Source of the DNA: Mesostigma viride
Lineage: Eukaryota; Streptophyta; Mesostigmatophyceae; Mesostigmatales; Mesostigmataceae
DNA length: 60,000 nucleotides
Assembly (NCBI GenBank): GCA_009746045.1
Contig: RPFO01000041.1
Location: forward strand, 3,743,954 to 3,803,953
Direction: 5' to 3'
Made by a program: the position numbers and the translations under genes. This document shows, piece after piece, positions 1 to 9,384 of this stretch. The notes beneath the pieces were generated by a model. It worked only from the letters and a program-made list of their open reading frames with translations. It was not told the DNA's origin and ran no database searches. Position 1 is the stretch's first letter. Each line of letters opens with the position of its first letter.

Positions 1-60
1 GCCCGCGCCCATGCCCACGCTCACGCCTACGCCCGCGCCCACGCCCGCGCCTGCGCCCAC
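1..60. repeat. Degenerate hexanucleotide repeat, GC-rich
   Basis: The window opens inside an array with a period of six bases, variants of GCCCNC such as GCCCGC, GCCCAC and GCCTAC. The array probably continues to the left of the window. No gene is visible in it. Confidence 0.7.
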
Positions 61-330
61 CCTAGCCTCACCCCTACTCCAAGCCACAAATGCACCGTAA
101 GCCACAGCCAGAAGTACAGCACAGCAGCGACAATTGCAGACTTAGCCCAGACACACACCTACCCACGTCAATGCCCCTGCCCAGAGACTCGCGGCCTCAT
201 CCCACCCCCCTGCACGAACAGTTCCCAAACAAAAGAAAAGGCAAACAAAAGGAACAAGAGTAGCAAGCTGCATTGCGAGCACATATGCCAGTTCTGGCGC
301 ACATGCCAGGCCAAAAGCAACTCATGATTG

Positions 331-560
331 CCCCTGCCCCTGCCCCTGCCCCTGCCCCTGCCCCTGCCCCTGCCCCTGCCCCTGCCCCTGCCCCTGCCCC
401 TGCCCCTGCCCCTGCCCCTGCCCCTGCCCCTGCCCCTGCCCCTGCCCCTGCCCCTGCCCCTGCCCCTGCCCCTGCCCCTGCCCCTGCCCCTGCCCCTGCC
501 CCTGCCCCTGCCCCTGCCCCTGCCCCTGCCCCTGCCCATGCCCCTGCTCCTGCCCCTGCC
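331..560. repeat. CCCCTG hexanucleotide microsatellite
   Basis: About 35 nearly perfect tandem copies of CCCCTG, slightly degenerate at the right edge (CCCATG, CTCCTG). The period is a multiple of three, so it is open in several frames on both strands and gives artificial Ala-Pro, Pro-Leu and Gly-Arg ORFs. These are not evidence of a gene. Confidence 0.95.
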
Positions 561-654
561 ATCACCATTCTAACCACCACACAATACAAAAAGCAAGAAG
601 AAATCATAATAAACAAGCACAAAGTTGACTGCACATGCGACTGTACCAGTAGGC

Positions 655-1095
655 ACGTAGCAAATTTTAGCTGCAGCTTCAATTTCAACTTCATTGCAAT
701 TGCAAGTGTGACTGCATGTGTAATTGCACTACCAATGCCTAATGCCCACTGCATGTGCCCAGTGCGAATGCAATTCAAAAGCAACATGCAATCGCAATTA
801 CAGCTGAAGCCGGCTATTAACATAGACATTTAAAGCAGTTGTTAACTGCAGAGACCCAATGAAAATGCAAATGCAATGAAAAAGCAACAGAAGTTGAAGC
901 CACTGCCACTCTACCTGCCGACAGTAACACCACCGCCAGCACCCACTCATATCCCAACGACAAGAATTGCCCAAAGCCAAGAATTACCCAAAGCCAGACA
1001 TACATTGGGACGCATAAGCAAACGGCAACGCAAGCGCACATGCAAATGTATACGCAAAGGCGAACGCAAACGCAAACGCAAACGCAAAAGCTCAT
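655..1095. repeat. Decayed six-base periodic sequence
   Basis: The stretch keeps a rough six-base rhythm (GCAATT, GCAAGT, GCATGT near 690-800; ACGCAA, GCGAAC, ACGCAA near 1020-1090). It looks like an old hexanucleotide array that drifted from the pure CCCCTG array to its left. No protein-coding gene is supported. Confidence 0.5.
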
Positions 1096-1646
1096 GGCAA
1101 ATACGAGGGCCGAAAACAATCCAACTTCATCTAAATGTCCGAAATCCTCACGACGTTTCGATGCGCGCTTGAATGTCGAAGGCCTGCGCCGATTATCGAT
1201 CATAAGTCGAATGTGTACATGTCGGCTTATGAGAACTGCTTTGCGACAGTATCACGTCAGGCCGTTCCTGTGCAGCCATTTTCCCTGTGCAGCGGGTGGA
1301 CAACGTTCACTTTCCACATTATTCATGGCTATCAAAGTTAATTCTTACCGACCCCGGCTGCCATGGCCACTGGCCACGCATATCAAGTTCAGGTATTCCC
1401 GACCTGTAGCGCAGCAGATTTCTGTCGGAAGGCATCCTAAGCATCGTGATAAAAGAAATCCGAACAATAGACATTCATGCTGCATCTAAGGACATTATGG
1501 CATTTGTATATACTGCAAGTACATGTATCGACATTGCCGTGATTGCTAACCCCGACTCACCATGAACAGGAACTTTCCCTCTGCCTCCATGAAATGTACT
1601 TCGTGAAATGTAATGCAATACATATGATGTACTACGATGATAATCA
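1096..1646. other. No gene recognised; flank of the foldback
   Basis: No coding region, RNA gene or complete mobile element is recognisable here. The motif GAAATGTACTTCGTG lies at 1591-1605. It resembles units inside the adjacent foldback and a motif near 6335, so this stretch may include the left edge of a larger element. Confidence 0.4.
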
Positions 1647-2261
1647 TCCCAGCAAAGCCATAGCACACCTTCCGTTTCGACCGCCATGTCGGCCACTAGT
1701 CCGGATAGCTCAATGTGCACCTGACCTTGACACTATTTGCACAAACAGCCACAATTTTGCAAGCAAGAAGACATGGCTACCTCGGCATTTCGTGAAATGT
1801 ACTTCGTGAAATGCACTCCGTGAAATGTACTAAGGAACGTGATTGGCCGGCGTTCGCTCGCCAAATCTGGCAAAATGTACTAAGGCACGTGATTGGTCTC
1901 GCAAAATGTACTAAGGAACGTGATTGGCCGGCGTTGATTTTGTAGGGAATTTTAATTGCAGCAAACAGAATCAATTCTGACCAATCACGTTCCTTAGTAC
2001 ATTTTGCGAGACCAATCACGTGCCTTAGTACATTTTGCGAGATTTGGCGAGCGAACGCCGGCCAATCACGTTCCTTAGTACATTTCACGGAGTGCATTTC
2101 ACGAAGTACATTTCATGAAATGCCGAGGTAGCCATGTCTTCTTGCTTGCAAAATTGTGGCTGTTTGTGCGATTAGTGTCAAGGTCAGGTGCACATTGAGC
2201 TATCCGGACTAGTGGCCGACATGGCGGTCGAAACGGAAGGTGTGCTATGGCTTTGCTGGGA
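1647..2261. repeat. Long near-perfect inverted repeat (foldback)
   Basis: The two arms are 1647-1927 and 1981-2261, each 281 bp, reverse complements with very few mismatches (for example CTGG against CTCG near 1867), separated by a 53-bp loop. Each arm contains repeated modules of the form AAATGTACTAAGGAACGTG. The right arm runs into the start of the ORF at 2188, so the left arm carries an inverted copy of that ORF's beginning. A transcript would form one long double-stranded hairpin. It could be a foldback transposon end, an inverted duplication or a small-RNA source; the sequence alone does not decide. Confidence 0.9.
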
Positions 2262-2622
2262 CATAATCGTGGCTATCTGCTTCCTGGCTTTCGCTATCAT
2301 GGTGATGGGACACCATGGGAAGCGCAAGTTCGCAGCCATAGTGCTAAGCGGCAGCACCCATGCCGGCAGCCTAGTGACCGACGAGACGTTCGACTGTAAG
2401 TGCGGCCACGAGTGCATGAAGCCCATTAGAATATCACATCTCCAGGCATTGCGAAGCGCCTGGTTTTCGCCCGGGCGGAAGCAAGAGGACAGGAAGGCGG
2501 CGATAAAGCAGCAGCTGCACCAGGGGGGGTACGACGCCATAACCACGATGTCGTCATCTACTCGTCACAAGTTCGTTGCGCTGGTTTTCGGTTCGTTCTC
2601 GACGGGGGAGTCAAGGATATGA
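2188..2622 (+). CDS. Hypothetical ORF with one membrane segment and a Cys motif
   Basis: A 144-codon ORF of unknown function. Residues about 19-43 form a strongly hydrophobic stretch that could span a membrane. After it comes a CKCGHEC cysteine cluster and then a basic helix-like stretch (ALRSAWFSPGRKQED). Cys clusters followed by a Leu/Arg/Glu-rich helix occur in ORFs of some eukaryotic DNA transposons, but I cannot assign a family. Its first ~25 codons lie inside the right arm of the foldback and are duplicated in inverted orientation at 1647-1715. There is no Kozak or promoter evidence, and it may be the first exon of a longer gene or a chance ORF. Confidence 0.3.
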   Translation: MHIELSGLVADMAVETEGVLWLCWDIIVAICFLAFAIMVMGHHGKRKFAAIVLSGSTHAGSLVTDETFDCKCGHECMKPIRISHLQALRSAWFSPGRKQEDRKAAIKQQLHQGGYDAITTMSSSTRHKFVALVFGSFSTGESRI

Positions 2623-2703
2623 ACATAGGGTTTGTGACCCCTTTTCACTTTCGCGTTTCGAGGCGGCCTTCAGGCACTGCCTGAAAATTAGCAACCACGT
2701 TTG

Positions 2704-2835
2704 GAACTCTTCGGACCACCTGTGAAACTAATCACATTTGATGATGTGCTGGCGGGCCTGGGCATCGCATTTGAGCATTACTTCGAGCAGGGCTCAACAA
2801 GCTCGATTCGCCAACTCAACCCGAAGAAGCCCTAA
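2704..2835 (+). CDS. Possible terminal exon, unknown product
   Basis: An open frame of 44 codons ending in TAA at 2833-2835, with ordinary coding composition (ELFGPPVKLITFDDVLAGL then IAFEHYFEQG). It is preceded by an acceptor-like TTAG near 2690, so it could be a last exon joined to the ORF at 2188-2622. No family is recognised and the join is inferred only. Confidence 0.2.
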   Translation, partial: ELFGPPVKLITFDDVLAGLGIAFEHYFEQGSTSSIRQLNPKKP

Positions 2836-3112
2836 GCTGCGGTAAGACATATATTTGTGTGGATGGCTCTTGATATCATGCTGAATTTCTAGTCTTCTCT
2901 AGGTGGACAGTTCATGTGCAGCCATACAGGTCATCCATGTGTGTTTTAACCATGTTGCATGTGCCACAGATATTATGAGCAGTATTTACTAAGTGTGCTG
3001 GAGTCGTTGTTGCATGCTTGTTGTATTTCACAGTTCACGCCTGCATGAACGCATCGTTGATACTAATGATTATTCATATTGCATGACTGTTCTATTGGGG
3101 ACGCCGCGCTTG

Positions 3113-4874
3113 ATGTCACAACGTGGCCGAAAGGGTGCATCCACCGCTGACGGCCGGTGGGTGAAATCGATGGACGCATTTCCGAAGAAGCCAGCCGCGG
3201 GCCACACCCATGGCGCGGGCGGGGCGCGGGCGGGGGCGGGGGCGGGGGAGAAGGCGCGGGTGCGGGCGCGGGCGCCACCCAAGGCGCGGGCGCGGGCGCG
3301 GGCCCGGGCGGGGGCGGGCGGGGCGGGGGCGCAGGCGCCGGCGCGGGTGCGGGCGCGGGCGCCACCCAAGGCGCGCGCGCGGGCGCGGGCGGGGTGGGGG
3401 CGCAGGCGCCGGCGCGGGTGCGGGCGCGGGCGCCACCGCCGACTTGGATGATGAGCCAGCAACCGAAGCCGAGAGGGAGAGGCACCGCTCTTCGAAGGTG
3501 TTCGATCTCGAAGTGTTTTGGGGCCCGGATATGACCGTGTATGTCCGCTGGCGCCTAGCCGCATCGGAGACGTTGGTAAATGCACCGGTGAACAAGTGGC
3601 AGCCCACAGGGCCTAATGGCGAGGCTTGTGACGGGGTCACGCCCATTGGGTACACCCCGCAGGGAGATCCTGTCTATGGGTGCCTCCTCATAGAGCGTGG
3701 CAAGGCCCCCAAAGGAAGTCCTGGTCTAGTGCCGCTTTTTGAATGGGACGAGGGCGGTGCCAGGAGATGTACCTGCGCTAGCCTTCACAGCCTTTTTCCT
3801 GACATCGTCGCCGCTGAGAAGCAGCAGTTGCTGGACGGATGGATTGAGCAGGTGCCAAAGTCCGTGGAGGATGTGCGTGCCAACAACGAGAATCTGTTCG
3901 ACATCATGGAGCAAAAGCTCAAAGAGAAGCGTGAACTGCAAGCGAACAAGGCGGTACCCTTACCGCTGCGATCTGCAGGCGACCAGTCGGTTGCGCGGGC
4001 AACACGAGCACTGAGGCTGCCCATAAAACAAGTCATCTCACACGTCGCTTGCCCTGCCCGCGAGATTCAAGCGCAGATCAACCGCGCATGTGCGCCCGCT
4101 GCGCGAGGGAGCACATCAACGGCAACGCCCGCTTTGCGCACACTGATTTCCGGCAGGCACACCTTCAAGGTGAATGGAAGCCTCATACGACGCAGCGACC
4201 TACTCGTTGTTAAGCGGCCAGCCGTCACCTGCGGGCAGGGAATGCCGTGGGCACCACACATGCTGGTGAAGGTCCTTGATCTGGAAGGCGATCGCACGGA
4301 GCGTGACAGCATTGTCGCCTCTCCTTACTACGCACCGTCGTGGACGGGCCAGTTTTCTAGAGTGACATTAGGTGGCGGCAGCGCAGGGATGACGGTCCCC
4401 ATTTCTGATGTACACCTGCAGCACTGGACAGTGGGCGGTACGGCAGAGGTGCACCAGCCTGAGCTGATCAGTACCGGCAAACTGTCAGCTGCCACGGTGG
4501 CGGCGTTGAAAGAGCACCCGCAGATTGACTTTGAGCATTACAAGACTGCCACCGCCGCCAGGGCAGCAGCAAAGGATGACTGCAATGCCTACTTTGCCGA
4601 GCATGGAGCACGTGCGCTTATCGGGATGCGCCTGTGTGCCCTGTTTCCGGGGATAGCGAGGAAGAGGGAGCGCTTCCATGGCTGGGTCACTAAGGTTCAG
4701 GAAAGGGGAGGTCACCTGCTCATCAAGGCGATGTGGGCTGATGGGCAGTATGAGGACTATCATGCCCTGGCGGAGGTGACGCAGTTCGTGTGCGGCTGCC
4801 CACACCCAGTCGAGGCATTTGGCCGCGCTCGCTTCTTTCCACAGGAGCTAGGCTGGCACCGTGAACGCAGGTGA
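3113..4874 (+). CDS. Long hypothetical ORF with Gly/Ala/Arg repeat N-terminus
   Basis: An unrecognised long ORF. An upstream ATG at 3113 starts MSQRGRKGAS in a different frame from the main body. The main body, open from at least 3210 to the stop at 4872-4874, begins with about 75 residues of Gly/Ala/Arg repeat encoded by the GC-rich microsatellite and continues for about 470 residues of complex sequence, so indels in the repeat may have changed frame. The complex part has an FWGPDMTVYVRW block, a CTCASLHSLFPD block, a charged helical stretch near codons 215-250 of the main frame and a conserved-looking GMRLCALFPGIARKRERFHG block near the end. No catalytic motif or known domain is visible. 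It lies between the foldback and a 172-bp tandem repeat and might belong to a mobile element. The long open frame and complex composition support a real protein. Confidence 0.45.
3212..3437. repeat. GCGGGC-type GC-rich microsatellite
   Basis: Almost pure G/C with units such as GCGGGC, GCGGGG and GGCGCC. It encodes low-complexity sequence in several frames and forms the N-terminal repeat of the long ORF. Confidence 0.9.
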
Positions 4875-4919
4875 TGGCACCCACATAGACGATGCCGTCC
4901 CTGCTGTGCACAGTGACAG

Positions 4920-5075
4920 TGAAGGCGGGGAGGAGGAGGAAGAGGGAGAGGAAGAGGGGGAGGAAGAGGGGGAGGAGGAGGGGGAGGAGGAGGGAGAGGG
5001 GGAGGGAGAGGGGAGGGAGAATGGGAGGGGGAGGGGGAGGAGGAAGAGGGAGAGGGAGAGGGAGAGGAGGATGCG
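4920..5075. repeat. GA-rich polypurine microsatellite
   Basis: About 155 bp of GAGGAG, GAAGAG and GGGGGA units on the plus strand. In the frame open from 4861 it would encode a Glu-rich then Arg/Glu-rich tail, but that frame differs from the stop at 4872-4874 of the preceding ORF. Polypurine mirror tracts of this kind can adopt triplex DNA. Confidence 0.9.
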
Positions 5076-5530
5076 GAATGGGAGCCGGGGATGACTGGTA
5101 GATGAGACGGTGCCATCTACCGGCGCATGGAATGAAGTGGTAGACAAGTTTACTCATGGTTGTCGGCAAGTAGAGCATGCACGCCTGGCCTAGTTGAATT
5201 TAAATCAATGAGTTGAGTTTGGAGAGGCTGCATTTTGCTTGGATGAAGAATGTGTTAGCATGGCCAAACTTTTATGGCTTGTAGCCAAATCCTCTTGGGG
5301 TATGTGCACAGTGTACTAGCGGTGTGCAATTGCGAGGATTCCTGTCTTGTAGCGATGTGGCCTCTCACCCTGCAGCCTGGTAGATGTGTTGGCATGCAGC
5401 CACCCATCATTGGTCATCCGATCTGGTGTGATTTGCATTTGCACACCTTGTATTAAGGCCATGATATGATGATGTCTTGTTATTTTTAATGTGTATATGC
5501 GAAAAGAGGCATAATATGCTTGTATATAGT
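5076..5530. other. No gene recognised
   Basis: A/T-richer sequence between the purine tract and the tandem repeat, with no convincing ORF. It could be 3' untranslated sequence of the upstream ORF. Confidence 0.4.
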
Positions 5531-6300
5531 GCTAGCAAATGTCACTACCTTTACCTATGCCTGACCTTACAAGTTGAGGATGGTCTAATGTAGTGGCAAA
5601 CAGGTTATTTACAACAATTCACAGTTTTCTGACATAGTTTGAGGCAACTATACTTACCAAAATGCTTGAAAAAGGCAAAAATTGCACCATTTATGCTAGC
5701 AAACGTCACTATTTTGAGATCAAACTGGGCCCAAACTTGGCCCATGGTCTAATCTAGTGGTGTTTAGGTTGCTTCCAACATTTCATAGCTTTCTGACATA
5801 GTTTGATATTGTTTAGTAGTAGCTTACACTGAGCAAAATGCTTGAAAATGGCAAAAAATGCACCATTTATGCTAGCAAACGTCACTATTTTGACGTCAGA
5901 CTGAGCCCAAACTTGGCCCATGGTCTAATCTAGTGGTGTTTAGGTTGCTTCCAATATTTCATAGCTTTATGACGTAGTTTGATATTGTTTAGTAGCTTAC
6001 ACTGAGCAAAATGCTTGAAAATGGCAAAAAATGCAGTATTTATGCTAGCAAACGTCACTATTTTGAGTTCAGATTGACCCCAAACTTTGTGCATGGTCTA
6101 TTCTAGTGGTAATTAGGTTGCTTGCAAATATCCATGATGGTTTGACGTGACTTAGTACTGTTTCCTATTTATTACTATTTAATTTAACAAAAAATGACAA
6201 AAATGTACCTTTATTGCTAGCAAATGTCACCAAGATGACGTCCGATCAATACCAAACTTTGTACGAGGTCTATTTTGGTTGCAAACGTCATGCATGACAA
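5531..6300. repeat. About 172-bp tandem repeat, 4-5 copies
   Basis: The landmark GCTAGCAAAYGTCAC recurs at 5531, 5695, 5871, 6044 and 6216, giving periods of 164, 176, 173 and 172 bp. Each unit also carries a TGGTCTAATCTAGTGG-like block and a CATAGCTTTCTGACRTAG-like block. The central copies are closest to each other and the outer ones more diverged, as expected for unequal crossing over. No ORF is conserved between units. Confidence 0.9.
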
Positions 6301-6496
6301 TTTTCAGCATAAAAAGACAAACTTCGGTACGAAGTACATTTTGCGTGCTGGAGTACATTCTTAATGGCTGGTAGGGAAGGCGCATCGAATGCAAGTGATC
6401 TGACCGAATTGGGGGCTCAGACGCAAAAGGTCTGAGCTCCGCCGCGTCAGCCATACCGCCATCAGCCATTCTTGCATCGTTCCTAATTAATTAATT

Positions 6497-6776
6497 ACAT
6501 CCCCCACTCACGGGACAAGGCGGCCCCCCCACCAGTCCTGCTCACCTTCCCCTCCAGTGAGGACAAGCAGCGGTTCCTCTCTCGTCGCAAGCGGTTGCAC
6601 GACCTCACCTGGACGCTGGACGACGACCTGACCCCCGCTCAGCAGCAGCAGCGACGCGGCCTGTGGCCGGCCGGAATACCTCCGTCACAAGCAGGACCCC
6701 CAGAAGCCCAAGGTGTATACTGGAGTGGCGGGGACCTGATGATCAACCACAAGATGTGGACGCCCCCTGCGGGCTA
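6497..6776 (+). pseudogene. LINE ORF1 C-terminal fragment
   Basis: A 5'-truncated piece of an L1-ORF1p-like protein follows a TAATTAATTAATTA tract. Translation shows VLLTFPSSEDKQRFLSRRK, then a TWTLDDDLTPAQQQQRRGLW block: the end of the RRM-like domain and the C-terminal domain, whose hallmark is LDDDLT followed by Gln/Arg-rich sequence and LWP. A frame change occurs after the LWP block. It is a diverged relative of the ORF1 at 20659-21454. Confidence 0.7.
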
Positions 6777-6953
6777 GAATAGCTTGCATAATAGCCCTAG
6801 CTTGTATCCATTGGTAGTCACTGCCGCTATGGCAGCCATGCTTAGAATGTTTGCCTAGCTGTGCCAACATACCCAGTCACGTGCACCGCTAACACACGGT
6901 ACACAACCAGCCATATAGCCTTAGCTTAGTCCTTGTACAAGCATGGCTGTAGT

Positions 6954-7135
6954 GAGCTAGTACGCCGTATTATACGCCGTATTATACGAAATACGCAATA
7001 CGCCGAGGTTTGGCGTATTGCCGTACTAGAAATTTTGCTAGTAGTACGCCGTATTATACGCGTATAATACACGTATTATACGAAATACGCAATACGCCGA
7101 GGTTTTGCCGTATTGCCGTATTGCCGTACTAGCTC
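6954..7135. mobile_element. MITE-like element with palindromic ends
   Basis: A 182-bp segment bounded by GAGCTAGTACG (6954-6964) and its exact reverse complement CGTACTAGCTC (7125-7135). Inside are two diverged direct copies of a module with GTACGCCGTATTATACG, GAAATACGCAATACGCCGAGG and GCCGTATTGCCGTACTAG. No ORF is present. No clear target site duplication is visible, so mobility is inferred. Confidence 0.5.
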
Positions 7136-7188
7136 AATCTGCCCATGCTACGTCCTGGCTATGCTCAGATGACACTTGCCCACGCTCC

Positions 7189-7539
7189 TTGTTATGCCAT
7201 GCTCACATGGGTCTTATTGCACCCACAGGTTGCCGGACCGTTTAGCGTGTCCGATTGCAGCTGTGGCATGCCTTTGGCATGAAGGAGAATGGGGGTCTCT
7301 GCCCTTTCTCCTGTTGTGCACACACAGGGATTAAAAGCACTTCGGTGCTCCGTGACTCCCCAACGGGAGCACGAGTTTAATCATATTTAATAAATGTGTG
7401 TGCACAACAGGAAGAAAGGGCAGAGACCCCTTTCTCCTTCATCACCTGAGGCATGCCACAGCAGCAATCGGACACAATAGACGATCTGGCAAGTTCTGTG
7501 GGTGCAATAAGACCCATGCATGTGAGCATATCATAACAA
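7189..7539. repeat. Inverted repeat with LINE-B 3' stem-loop at its centre
   Basis: Arms of roughly 140 bp (about 7189-7330 and 7397-7539) are imperfect inverted copies, sharing GGGTCTTATTGCACCCACAG, GTCCGATTG and CCTGTTGTGCACACACA. The central part holds the LINE-B 3' tag (GTG, bulged A, CTCCC, loop CAAC, GGGAG, CAC) followed by an A/T-rich TTTAATCATATTTAAT tail. The arms may be a transposon's ends or two LINE fragments joined head to head. Confidence 0.75.
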
Positions 7540-7545
7540 CTTAGG

Positions 7546-8262
7546 ACCGACGTTGCTGGCGGCCCGGCACCTGCCGGTCATGCCCCGCCGCCGTCCCGGC
7601 CCGCTCTACCGCCAGGACCCCAAGGTCTTGGCCGCCCGGCACCGCCTCAAGCGTAACCGGGACCCGCTGCAGAAACCGGTGCTCAAGGCCGCCCTTGTGG
7701 AGGCCTACGCACATGCTCCGCCGACACAGGGGCGGCCCAGTGCATCGCAGATGCCAAGGCCTGGCAGCCAAGCTCGCAATCAGGGCAAGGACATATGTGG
7801 TACCACCTCGACCGCGGCTCGGCGGCCGGCGGCAGCGCACCCCGGTGGAGCACACGGGGGACGGCACGGCGCCGGTCAGCCTTGACCGCTGCATGGTTGG
7901 CCCACAATGTTTCCTTGACTGTAAGGTGGGGCTCGCGCCCCCCCCCCCGCTGCTTCACCCCGAGATGGCCGCCCGTCTCGGTGTTGCAGGACCCCCCCCG
8001 CCGCCTGCGCCCGGCCCCCTCCTCGGCCGCGGACTACCAAGTCCCCGCCCTGCAGGAGGGCTGCCTTGCCGTTAGTTGGGTTGAGCTTGAGACTCTGGGG
8101 GGTGCACAGGTGCCCTTGGTGCACCTATAGTAGAGCAAACTTGTGTCGTTTACATTCCCACCCTTGCAGGAAGTAGCTTAGAATGTATAAAAAGCCATAT
8201 GCCCAGGCTTCTCTGGGATATGTGCTATGTACATATACTCCCAACGGAGTTATGTTCCTAAT
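7546..8262 (+). mobile_element. Internally deleted LINE fragment (ORF2 linker + 3' UTR)
   Basis: 7546-8058 is about 85-90% similar by eye to the stretch between endonuclease and reverse transcriptase of the LINE-A copy at 12230-12740, with extra frameshifts. From about 8059 it jumps straight to a 3' UTR ending in CATATACTCC, CAAC, GGAGTTATG and CTAATTAATTAG. That 3' UTR is homologous to the one at 47861-47983, attached there to an ORF1-only element. The copy therefore looks chimeric or internally deleted. Confidence 0.65.
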
Positions 8263-8269
8263 TAATTAG

Positions 8270-8483
8270 TTGTCCAGGCCCACATGCCAGCCCCTGTGGG
8301 CAACCCCCCCCCCCTCAGGAGCAAGGGGCGCTTTTCTGAGTAGAGTAGCTAGGATTTCGGTATATTAGTTTAGACGGAGCTAGCTTAGTTAGTTTTCGCG
8401 GCTCCGTTCACCCCCACCCACCGATGGAATACGTGCCCATCACCATTGTGGCTACATGATCTCCCAACGGAGTCATGTTTAGC
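8270..8483 (+). mobile_element. LINE-A 3' end, 5'-truncated
   Basis: Begins inside the last codons of LINE-A ORF2 (AHMPAPVG...) and runs through its 3' UTR to the terminal tag CATGATCTCC, CAAC, GGAGTCATG near 8453-8475. It starts directly after the TAATTAATTAG tail of the preceding fragment, so the two are concatenated. Confidence 0.75.
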
Positions 8484-8630
8484 CTGAGACAAGTATTCCT
8501 GGACGCATGGCGATCTTCCTGCGACGCATGGCGATATTCCTGGACGCATGACACCGCACAAGCGCTTATACCGAGGCCTTGCGGGGTCCCGCGTTCTTGG
8601 GGTTGCTGCAGCTGTGCCACAACGTGACCA

Positions 8631-9002
8631 TTGCCAGGGCCATTCGCCTGCCAGGCCCAGCTGGCCTGGTTTTGGTCACCATGGCCATGCACCGTGAACG
8701 ACCAGAAACGGGTAATGGGAGCCCGCCGTCTGCTCAAGGGCACCCCCATCAGCATGGATGAAGACTACACCCCGGCACAGCTGGCGGCGAGGAGCAAGTG
8801 CTTGAATAGCGAGAAGGTGGTGGTGGCACGAGCCGGGTACGTACCGGGGGGTAAGCGTGTGCAGCTGCGACTGTTGCCGGATGGTCGTTTTGGTGCTTAC
8901 CTGGATGGTGTCCGTGTAGACACCGACAATGTGGAGTCTCGTGACAAGCAGCCGGTAGCGTCTCGTCACAAGCGTGCTGCCCCTGGTGGTTCCAGTAAGT
9001 AG
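8631..9002 (+). pseudogene. ORF1-like C-terminal fragment of a LINE
   Basis: The ORF has the block ARRLLKGTPISMDEDYTPAQ, the pattern of the L1-ORF1p C-terminal domain (arginine-rich, Leu-Lys-Gly, small residues, acidic Asp then Thr-Pro). It then continues with a Val/Arg-rich tail and stops at 9000-9002. The beginning of a full ORF1p (coiled coil and most of the RRM) is missing upstream. It lies 5' of the endonuclease/reverse transcriptase region starting near 9385 and may be the ORF1 remnant of the same LINE-A copy, but it is clearly diverged from the ORF1 of the ORF1-only elements. Confidence 0.5.
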
Positions 9003-9384
9003 ACAACCCCACTCGTCGATCGGCTCGCGGCTAACAGGCTTCGGGGACAGCCTCTAAATAGTCCCCCGTTCCACTCCCATCCATGCATCGACCTAACAGT
9101 CGACTGAGACACATGGTGGTGCCGGTATCTCGGGCTAGAACGACAGCTCTCAGCAGCAAGATTAGCAACACCCAACGCATGCTAGATTTTCTACGCCTCT
9201 GCGTTGCGCAAGCACTGATCCCCGAATACTGACCCAGAGCAGGCGGCAGGCTCGCATTCTACGCCTGCAGGACACTGAAATAAATGCGATGAAAAGCACT
9301 GTTTCCTCCGCTTCCCTTCCGGCTCCGTTCCATCCCCACCCCCACCCCCCGCTGCATCCACCCCCATCACCCATCGCCATTCTC
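9003..9384 (+). other. Inter-ORF spacer of LINE-A
   Basis: No ORF is supported between the ORF1-like fragment and the endonuclease domain. A C-rich stretch lies near 9325-9365. It is best read as inter-ORF or 5' sequence of the LINE. Confidence 0.4.

Noticed and set aside
168-833. Ala-Pro, Pro-Leu and Gly-Arg ORFs in six frames
   Set aside because: They are products of the CCCCTG microsatellite; none has coding composition beyond the repeat.
5531-6300. CRISPR array
   Set aside because: Units are 164-176 bp with similarity along their whole length and no short-repeat/unique-spacer structure; the DNA is eukaryotic.
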